From Candidula unifasciata (taxonomy: Eukaryota; Mollusca; Gastropoda; Stylommatophora; Geomitridae): 64,000 bases of DNA. The position numbers and the translations under genes are program-made. Numbering within the stretch: the first letter of the stretch is position 1; every line of letters begins with the position of its first letter. Positions 13,101 through 24,444 of the stretch are shown in pieces. Below the pieces are notes generated by a model, which was not told where the DNA came from, did not search any database, and worked only from the letters and a program-made list of their open reading frames with translations. The DNA is taken from positions 1 through 64,000 of the forward strand of contig CAJHNH020008464.1 of NCBI GenBank assembly GCA_905116865.2. The letters run 5' to 3'.

Positions 13101-16100
13101 AAACTCCGGCCAAAAGTTCTGGTTATTCGTCCACTTCTGCATTGCGGTCCCGCTCCAGAACCTGAGTGTTGCATGTGCATCGGTTAGACAGATCTGACTA
13201 ATCTGTATGCAGACTGTTGGTTCCTTGCCTCTCAGACAGATGTACTCCAACTTCAAAGTAAGCTCCCAATTAGCTGACTCTTACGACATGCTATTTGGGT
13301 AGGCAGTGGGTCTATTCTAGTTTTCCCGATAATAGGGCTCTGGAACCCACACGGGGAATCATCTGACATAAAACGTAAACAGTTTACCTTGACTATATGA
13401 AACAAGCTTCTCGTGTCATCTTCCCTGGAGATGTTCATGCATTCTGAAAGACAAGAGATAGGAAATAATGAAAATAAGGTTGAGTTTACAAGCTATGATT
13501 ATGGCTCTCACAAAGGCAGTTAAAAAATCAAATGAAAGAGAAGAGATAGGAAATAATCAGTCGACCCATTAATTATGAAAATAAGGTCGAGTTTTCAAGC
13601 TATGGATTATGGCTCCCACAATGGCAATTAAAAGGTCAACTGTGTGAAGATCACAATGCATTCAAAACAAAACCCTAATTCATATTCAGTATTGCAATAA
13701 TATCTTGAGAAAGAAAAAAAATAGGAAGAGGTGAAACTGAAAGTTAAGAAGAAAAAAGAATGATTTCAGAATTACAAAAATACACATGAGGAGAAATATT
13801 CAGGTTCCATATATGTTAATAAATTACTAAAAATGCACAAGTAAACATTTGCTAGTGAACTGGGATGCTAACTTATAAAAAAAAAAATTAGAACAAAATT
13901 TCCCTCTAAATACTTTCTTTAAGAACTTTAAAAAAATGACTCTTCAAAATTTTGTTTTTAAAAATTGCATCCTTATATCTCTGAAACTCTACCATAAGAC
14001 TTAGAGCAGCGGTTCTCAACCTGTGGCTCACGACTCTTTGGAAAAAGGGGGGGGGGGGAGAGAAGGAAACGACCCTTTCATAAGGGTTACTTTAGTCATT
14101 CAAAAACTCATATTCATTGACGTTATGAAGCAGTAATGAAAATAATTATATGTTTAGGGGTTGCCACAGCATGAGGAACTGAATTAAAGGGTTGTGAAAT
14201 TAGGAATGTTGAGAGCCACTGAACTAGAGGAAGAGAAGAAGAAGCAGAAGAAGTTTGGAGTCTTAATGGGTTTTTTTTTAAAATCTATACAGTTGAAACC
14301 TATGATCACCAAGCAGACAGGCAAGTGTGATAGCCACTGCAGTATCATGGGCCTCAAATTCCTTGAATTTTTTACAAAATTGGTTAAAATATAACATCTA
14401 AACTGTTTTTTTTAAATTGTGGGGGGGAAAAAAAAAGGGGGGGGGGGGGATATAGAAGACCCAAAAAAAAGGGGAGCAGGGTAAATATAATCATAGCCAC
14501 CACACCTACACAGCTGTAACCTGTACTAAAGCTGGTATATAGGTGTGAGTGGTCGATGCTCAAAGATTTTGTATCATCAAAAACCCATTTTTAAAAATAT
14601 GTCAATGCTACTGCAGTCCATTTCTGCAGTTTTACACTATTAGCTTTTTTTTTTTTTTTTTTACATTTGACAGCAGTAAGAGGGTTGTACGCTTAGACTC
14701 GAACCTCACCATGTATTTCCAGACAAAGAGTGATAACTGGCTGCAGCCCTAAGAACATTTTTTACATGTGAATTTTCATTCCAGTCCTCAAGAGTGAATA
14801 ACTTGTCAATACATTCAATACAAACACAACATTCACAAAATACTTACTTAGTAAATGACTCAGGGCATCGTGCACTGCAGCCCTGACGTTTTTCCCTTTG
14901 GCTGTCAGAACTGAAATAGAACAGAAAAGGGAACAAAACAGTGTTAGAGCTATGTTAATTCAGGATAAAATGGTTCACAATTCAAGGAGAAAACATGCTT
15001 GCTCAAAAACATTCTAGGGGCATCTAACAAACAATTCTTTTATGTCAGCCTAATAAGGTTATTACTTTACCAGAAAGAAAGGACTGAAATGGTATGTTTC
15101 ACCTGTTACTGATATATGGCAGTGAATCTTGGAATATGAATAAACAAATCAAGAAGAGCTTAAAGGGAACACAAATGTTGTTTCTGAGTACGAAAAAATT
15201 ATGCACTTTTTTCCGGCCAGTGGCGCATCGGACAAATGATGCTAGAATCATATTTATACTGACCAATCGGCCTTTGGTGGTTAACATCACGCCAGCTGCC
15301 TTTACTTCCCAGCAGGAATTACCTGGTACCAATTTAAAGCTGGGTCTACCTGGCAGCCAAGACCAATTTAAAAAAAAAAAAATTCCTAATGAGGAACAAA
15401 ACCCAAGACCTTCAGACCACTAGGCGACTGCCTGGCCACTATACCTCCCTTACTTCCTGCTTCTGAATAAATGTTGTGAATAGCTCAGATAACCAAAGCA
15501 ACTAATTATGACTGCATGGGTAAAAAATAAATAATGTCTCAGTCATATAATTTATTCACTACATACACTTCTCATTTCTCAGTGTGTAATTAATTAACTA
15601 CAGTCACTTCTCATTGTGTAATTCACTAATTCACTTTCAATTTTGTATGTCTCAGCCGTGTTATAATTTCACTACATTCACTTCTCATTGTGTAATTAAT
15701 TCACTACATTTACTTCTCATTTCTCAGTGTGTAATTCACTACATTCACTTCCCATTTCTTATGTCTCAGTTCTGTAACAAATTCACTGCATTCACTTCTC
15801 ATGTCTTTTTTTAAAAAAAAGTAAAGATCCCTTTACACGCCCTCAGGCGCATCGGGTATATGGGAAGAGCACCAATATTTTTACAGACTAATCGGCACTC
15901 GGTGGGTAATGTGGTCAGCATTACGCCGGCCGCCTTTACTTTCCCAAGACAGCCATCCTGGTACCCATTTGAGGCTGGGTCGACCTGCGACGTCCCAGAC
16001 CACGATAAAAATCCACGCAGCCACAGTGGGTTTCGATCGCGGTATATTGGATTACGAGTCAGACTCGCAATGCCTTAGCCACGGACGCCGCTGTTCTCAT

Positions 16101-19100
16101 GTCTTAGTGTGTAATTAATTCACTACATTCACTTCTCATTTCTTATGCCACAGTCAAGTAATAATTTTACTACATTCACTTCTCATGTCTTAGTGTGTAA
16201 TTAATTCACTAAATTCACTTCTCATTTCTTAGTGTTTAATTAATTCACTACATTCACTGCTCATTTCTTATGCGACAGTCATGTAATAATTTCACTACTT
16301 TCACTTCTTATGTCTCAGTCGTAAAATAAATTTACTACATTAACTTCTTATTTCTTATGTCTCAATGTCTCAGCTGTGTAATAAATTCACTACATTCACT
16401 TCTCATTAGCCTTTTTACATCTATTCTGCCATTACTTCAAGAGCAAATCCTTTATATCTATATTTATGTCAAATATAAATAAATTATTTTTTTGTACACT
16501 GGATTAACAAGGGTCTTAGATTAGAGACATCATGCCGCTCTAGACAAAAGACAAAAAGACTGATCATATTTTGAGATTTTTTAAAGCAAATCAAATAACC
16601 TGAAGAAAACAATTGCAAACATATAGAAAGGAATTTTTTTTTAAACACATTTTTTGTGAAAGCTGGTAAACCACTTACCTCGATCATCAGTTTTCACATG
16701 ACAGCTAAATTTTACCAGTGGAACCTGGCTTGTCTTTCTGAAAATTGTGAATAGTAATTTATTAAACTGTTAAAATAATTAAGGTCACATACGTATGTAA
16801 TTTTATAAACTAAATATACTGGGCACATGTCCAGCAGAAACGCCTGAAGTATGCATGTGAAATGGATTACATAAATGAGAATGTCTAAAAGAAACCCTAA
16901 GATAACATTACTGTTATACGTGACAAAGGGCTTGCAGCTGATTCTTCCATTCAAATCTATCCTGTGAAACTGTTTCAATATCATGGATAAAATCTAGTCC
17001 AGCACCTTTGGAGTCTCTCAATGTTGAACTTAAAGTCTGTTACAATACTTCTTTACAATAGTAGATTCTGACAATGAAAGTTAAATAAGCATCAAATTCT
17101 TTTACTTCTGTCCAATGGACCATAGGCCGAGAATCAACTTGCGCCAGGTCATCATATCCGTTGCCCTGCAGCTGATTCTGTGACCTCCCTATCTATCCAT
17201 CTTACGCTATGAACTTTTTTTTTAATGGATTTTTTTTTTGGGGGGGAGGGGTGGTGGGTCATCCTTTATTTCTTTGGCCACGTGAGTTCCAGTACAAGAC
17301 ATTTTAGTTAACCTGTGTGTCACACCCAGGGCTAGCTTCTTTTCCTTACTCCTGATTCTCTGTAATTTGTTTTGTTCTCATGAAACTCCATATTAGTGAT
17401 TCCTTTACACCATTTAATTCCCTCTATTCTACACAAGTATATATAACATAATGAATGTTTGTGTTTTATTATTAACTGTTTTAATTCTTCTCCCATTTAC
17501 AGTTTTAAAATACTCTTAATTTGGTATAAGGCTTAATTTCCTTTGACTTGCATAGAGTTTACAAGCGCTATGAAAGCATCTTTCACAGACTGTACTGCAG
17601 ATTTGCTCTTTCGCAGCACAACACTGTTTAACTAAGATACAGATTTTACTATAAATCTGGCTCACCCAGCTACAAATCTGGTGTTTATCTAAACATCTAG
17701 GCATCACCATCCATAGATCTAGGATTCCTCATCTGCAGGTCTAGGCTTCCTCATCTAGATTTAAACTTCCCCATCTACAGGTTTTTGGCTTTCCCATCTA
17801 CAGATCTAAGCTTCCCCATCAACATATCTAGGTTTCCCTCTCTACAGATCTAGGCTTCCCCTATTACAGATCTAGGCTTCCCCATCTACAGATATAGACT
17901 TCCCCATCCACAGATCTAGGCTTCCCAAACTTCATATCTAGGCTTCCCCATCTACAGATTAAGGCTTCCTCATCTACAGATTAAGACATTCCCTTCTACT
18001 TGGAACTTGGAAAAAGTAAACAAAAATGTCAAACTTTGTCCTCTTTCAGCCGCCCGAAGGCCTGCTTTATCGAGGACGGTTTCGTTGCTATCTGACTGAG
18101 TTTGATTGTGTGTGGCGAACGTTTTCGCCTAAGTTTGGTTTATTTGCTGCTGCATAATGTCTGGTCGATCATGCTTGGTGGGCGTAGTCCGGTTTTTTGG
18201 GAGTGGATTTGGTAGCCCTAAGAAGGGCTGCCATTTTTGCCTGGGGCGGCCTGGAACGGGAATGGGCCAGGTCTCATCATGGCTGTCTTCTTCTATCAGG
18301 TCTGGCGATCGTTTGGTGTGCTGTCCGTGAAGATGGCGGCGTATTCATTGGGCTCTTCCCCATCTACAGATCTAGGCTTCCTTATATACTGGTTTCAGCT
18401 TCTCAGTCTAAAGGCCTAGGCTTCCCCATCTACACATTTAGGCTTCTCTTCTGAGGTTCCAACTTCATTGCAGATGGATTGCCCCATTACTACTCTATTC
18501 CTGTGCCAGTAAAATAAAAAGAAAATGCCCTTTACTGTCCCAACTGACAGCTAATGAAAAAATGGCAGTCCCAGTAACATCTTGAAGCTTGTACACACAA
18601 AATAAATGCTAAGGCAACTGTCCATCACATGTGCCAATACAAAAAAGTCCAATACCAAAACTGCAGTTCACTGTTGACATGAGCAGTCCATACAAAAGCC
18701 GGCATTGCACATGCAATACTGTATAAGTAAATCCCACTCCAAATGTATTCAGCAATATGTTATTGTCAGTACAGTTCATAACAAAATGCTGTCACAGGCA
18801 CTAAAGGAAGAAAAAAGAACATTCTAAGTGAAATCCACAGCTCAGTGTCGCACCAAGCAGCAAACTCAATAGCTGAGTGATGGGACCTTTGGACTCCCAG
18901 TTCAGAAATAGGAATTTGCATCAGCCAACCTTGGCTAGAAACAAATAACTTTTCAGAGCATCAGCAGTAAGCCAGCGATATGCCATATTGGACTGAAAGT
19001 CTACAAGCCTCAGCTTTCCCATCTACAGCTTTGAGATTCCCTATCTACAGGTTTAAGATTTCCCATCTACAGTTTTAAGATCCCTTATCTATAGGAGTAG

Positions 19101-22100
19101 CATTTCCCATATACAAGTCTCAGTTTCCTTATCTACAGACTAGGCTTCCCTATATACAATAGTATATTATCAAGATAATTAAAATGCTGACTTACAGAGT
19201 CACCTGTTCATCAGTCCATGGTGGCAAGTAGCTTCCAGCTCCGAGCAGCAGCTCTGCGACAATATTCAACCGACGCAACAAATCTTCTCTGAAAAATGTA
19301 CAAATAGAATATTCAAACTGAGTTATTTTTCAGATAGTGTGATGTCTGGTTTTTGTTACAGGTAAATGTGTTAGGTATGCAACATATAACAAGGATGCTA
19401 ATCAATACTGCAGACAGAACTTAAAATCCTCAGTGAAGTATCTGCTCTATTCCACTTCTTCTTCTTCTTCTTCAGTGCCTTGTCTAGAGAAGATATTGGC
19501 GTTCATGATCCTTCTTTTGTCTGGTATCTGGCAATTTATCAAGCTGACAGTTTGTTCACTGCCCAGATGTTAAAGCTTTCAGCATATACTGTTTTCTTAT
19601 CTTACCTAGTACATTCCCATGTAAGGATAATTTATTTATTCTAGCGCTTCTGTTAACATGCCACATACATCTTAATAAATTTAATTTGCCTTATCTTTAG
19701 TGTTGACGCATGATTTAGTAATACTTGCAGAAGTCAATACCTCAATACTTGTTTCTATGTTTATTATATTATCATCATTCTCCCAAAATAGTTCAGTCAT
19801 TTGCCATATCTGCTGGTTCACGAAGGAAGTCTAAAGATTTAAAAGTCACTGCTGGAGCTACAGAGTTTCATGCTAATGCTCTGCAGAGCATGCCATACAT
19901 ATGGGATCAAACCTGAAGTCATCTTCTTCTGTGTTTGCTCTGGTTTTAGCTCGGCTTCAATATCTGCGCCTTTCGGCCCAACACATCCAGTTAGTGTATA
20001 AGTCCTTACGTCCTTTTCAGGACGTAATTTTTTGTTATTTGAAGCCCCACTCTGGCTTTTGCCAGGGGCCGCAATATAGGCAGGCCATAAAAATGGCCAA
20101 ATGTCTGAACGCAGTTTCTGGGACCTCTCCACGGTGATCCTCATCCACATGGTGGCACGTTGTGTCATCGGGTGTTTATCGCTTGTGTGATGTCCTAGTG
20201 GGGTAGAAAGTCACTCACTCACTCAACACATCCAGTTACAGCAAACTCTTATTTCCATTTTACAACATGCTTGATAAGGGGCAGTGAATCTGTCTCCCGT
20301 TCTCCCACCCTCCACCACCAAGAAAAAATGGGCCAGCAGAACCCACACAGTGGTAATGATTTTGCCTCCTGTATACATAATTGACACCACATCATCACCG
20401 TCCCCAGCTTTTCAACCATGTCAATGCTAATTGTCCAGGCATTCACTATGAATCCATTTATACTATTGAACCTAAGGATACTCACTTAGATATCTCATGG
20501 GTAGAACTGAAAGTGTGCAAAAATTCCAGCTCAGGTACCAGGACAGTGTCCACAATTTCCTGTGCCAGGTCCAGTTCATCCGATGATGGAATGTGCCACT
20601 GAACATTCAAGTTTTCCAGATCCCCAGGTTTACCCCAATCCTAGGAAGAAACAAAGACAACAATAGTGAAGTTAAAATAAAACTCCTGACACATGTATTA
20701 CTCACTGACCTAGCAGCTCCTCTTCTACCCTGAGATGTGGAAGTTAGCAAGAGAGATCACCAGGCTTCGCTATCAGTGGTTTTCTTTTCTGGGCTTTGTT
20801 TCATTTCAGTCCTCTGCTAAAGACTGTTGAAAGTTGTCTTTCCAGTGAGCCCTGGGTCATCCTGGAAGTCTGGTTCCCTGATTCTTGGCTTCCAACGCCT
20901 GCCGTGGTGGCCGATTCTCTCCCATTCTGTATACATGTCAAAATCATTGTAAGTGTGACTGATCCACTCAAGTTTGTAAGGTCTGGTTTTCAAGTCATGA
21001 CGTACTGTCTGGTCGCAAACTTTATCCCTTCTTGTCATTTGGACCACCTTTCTCAGATATCTCATTTCTGAAGCCTTTAGGTAGCTTCTGTGAGCTGTTG
21101 TCACTACCCATGACTTACACCAGTTGGTCAAGACTGGGACACATTTATTATAACTTACCCCAACCCCAGGAAGAAACATAAACTGTGTAGTGATGGTTAA
21201 CACAAAATAGTGAAGGTTGGCTGCACTTACTGCTGTCTTTGAGAAGATTATGTGGTAAGACCCCAGTTTCTTTCACAGCACAACTCTTGTTCACAGCACA
21301 AAAGCCACAGGAATGGTTAATTTTACCTTAATAAATTGTGTTATAATCACAAAACAAATATATTTATTGTTTACCCTAAATCTAAGAAGATGCACAAACC
21401 TGAGTAGTTATGACATATTTATCCTTTACATTTTAACAATAGGCTAAGACAATTCAGAGGTAGATTTGATAACAACCCCCCCACCCCCAAAAAAACAGTT
21501 ATAAGCAAAAACTAGCTACAGGATCTTGAAGGGAATTAGGACAGAGTGCAAGATCCCACAATCTTATTTATAGAAACCAATCAGCGCTCATGGGTGATGT
21601 GATTAAGACTGCCAAAACTTCCCAGCACATTTCTTGGTCCCCATTTTAATGTGTACTTACCAGGAAGTCTAGGTCGTTTTTTAAAACAAGTATCCTAACA
21701 ACTGCACTACCCAAAATTAAAACTAGATATGAATTAAGATAATTAATATTCTTTGTCATTTTTATAAACATTATAACTAACAGATCCGTTGATCAGAGAA
21801 GAAAATTATAAAATTATATATCTTTTCAAAACAATGTAGGAATAATATTATGAACTCACAGATCTATTCACATTAATCAAGGTAGAATTTTATTACTTAC
21901 AGATCTATTCCCAATAAATTAGGAAGATTATTGTTATTTAAAGGTCTCTTTTCATTACTTAAGGAGATATATTATTTTTTAAAGATCTCTTCTCATTAAT
22001 AATCAAGGGAAAATATTAATTATAAATTATAAATCTGTTCAAATTAACCAATTCAGAACAAATTATTATCACTTACAGATCAATTCAAATTAATAAAAAC

Positions 22101-24393
22101 TTGAATGCATACAGATAAAGTATTGCGGGTAATCTGGGACATATAAGAGACACACCAGTAGTATGTATGCGATATTTACTTGAACTGCCGACTATTACTG
22201 ACAATCTCATACCATATTGCAGCAAGCAAAGTCATATCTCAGAGTAGCCACTGACAAAAAATACTGCATGAAGTCTTCGAGAGAGCAAAGGGTCACAAAC
22301 TAAAAATAGGAAGGTCTTGGATGGTGCAAGCTGAAGATGCAATTAGACACTGCAGAGGTACAAACAAATAATCATCATCTAAAGAGAAGGGGGCAGAGTA
22401 GCGTGACCAAGGTATCTGTCTAATACTTAAAAATCAGGGAAAAAGCAAGAGAGACATACTATCAGACTGCTATGGGCATCATCATAACTAGAACTCTTAG
22501 CTGGCTGCTGTATATGGGGACAGAGCACTTATGAGAATGTCCAGAGTGCTATGATGTTGGTTCTTAACTCATCACTTTGATCAAGAAAGAGACATCTAGT
22601 AACAGAGCACACAAGTGCATTACCAATAAATAAAAACATACTTTCATCATCATCATTAGTCTGTTGAAAAAAGTCACATTGGGCTCACATTCAATTCCTC
22701 CACTCCGCTTTGTTGCATGCAACTCCTCTCGATTTCTGACATGTTCAGTCCAGAGTTTTTAGCTTCTCGTAATAATGTTCTTCTAAATGTTTCCATTGGA
22801 AGTCCTTTTTATCTCAGACCGTTTGTTTCCTATTTTAGTGATAGTTTTTTATTCTTTGCTCATTTCATATTAGAGTGTGCCCAAAATATCTCCACCTTCT
22901 TTGTCTTATTGCAGTTGATACAGGTATTCGTCTAGACCAGCATGTGGGTCCTGGCCATTTTTTGGGTTGAACTACCCTTTCACAGGGGTCACCTAAAGAC
23001 CATCATTGAAGTTATGAAGTAGCAACAAAAATAAGTGTATGGTTGTGGGTCACCACAACATGAGGAACTGTATTAAAGGGTCACCACAACATGAGGAACT
23101 GTATTAAAGGGTCACCACAACATGAGGAACTGTATTAAAGGGTCACCACAACATGAGGAACTGTATTAAAGGGTCGCAGCATTAGGAAGGTTGAGAGCCA
23201 CTGGTCTAGAACATTTCTCTGACCTATTCACTTTTTTCTTAAATTCATTGTTCATTCTTTTTTCTTGGACATTTATTTAAAAACATACTTTAATAGGCAT
23301 ATATTCTGTGAAGGGCTTGTCAAAGTCTTCATCAACACTTTTGAGGCTGAGTGGGTGTATTTGTGTCAGTGCCCGTAAAAAGTGCTTCAGGAACTGCCCA
23401 GACACTTCAAAGCCAAAGACACTCTTGAGCTTGAGAACACTCTGTAGAACCTCCAGCAACTGAGTCTTGTAGGGAAGCAAAGCAGCTCCATCGCATCGCA
23501 CAGCCTGAAAGCAACAGATACATATGTTCTTCGATGTGCATTGTCTCTCATCGGATGAAATTTCAAGAGGTAGCAGAGAATATTTTTTCAGAGAAGATAT
23601 GATATAGAACTGCCAGCAAATGTTAGATATGCTGGGTCACCAAACCTATTTCTTCTTTACCATTCACCTTTAAGGGTGGTTTGTATGTTGTGGTTTACAG
23701 CTAGGCTATGATATCCGCACCTTTCATCCCAAACCCTAACCCTTAAATAGTCCCCTTTCATGTATTGCTTGTTAAATGAGGAGTAGGTCTATTCATTCTT
23801 CCCCCAAAATAAAGTCTCTGAATCCACTCAAATGAAACATATAAATGACATTAAGGTCAATATGCCACAGTGCGTAGTGGTCAGCACAATTATCAACCAG
23901 TTTCCAGAACAGACAAAGTAATGTTTTTCCCAACTTTTCCTGTCCTGTGGTCCAGACAAGCCAAATAAAAGGAGTACCTGAAAATCTTTTGGAAAGATTG
24001 ATTTGATGAGTAAGGAGGCTAAGGAAGGTGGTCATCCTTCATCAAATGTGATCTAGAATATGCGAAGGCCTAACACCCCAATAGTAACATCTTCTATGGA
24101 TACCACATGGGACTACCATTTAAACCACACAAATTTCTTCACAAATAGCTGTCCTCACTGCAAGTTGTTTGTTTAAAACTCTGTGCCCCTTTTTCTGCAG
24201 AATGGCCCAGTGCCACATCATTATCTCCCTTGCTCTATGACATTTCCAGTACAGTAAAATATACAGATTTATGCTCTGAGCCTCTTCTCTCTCTCTCCCT
24301 CTCTTTCGTGTGTGCGCGTGTGTGGGGTGGTGTGTGGCTCTCTTTCTTTCATATGTGTGTGTGTGGGGTGTTGTGTGGCTCTCTTTCTTTCGC

Positions 24394-24444
<51 letters not shown>

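Noticed and set aside
18197..18454. 85-codon plus-strand ORF
   Set aside because: Lies across a CpG-rich insert and the 23-bp array in an intron, with no domain and no conservation evidence.
19236..19239. Donor CAG|GTGACT at the end of exon 21 (upstream of the chosen one)
   Set aside because: It would join exon 22 in a frame with a stop after ten codons. The donor at 19196 keeps the frame open.
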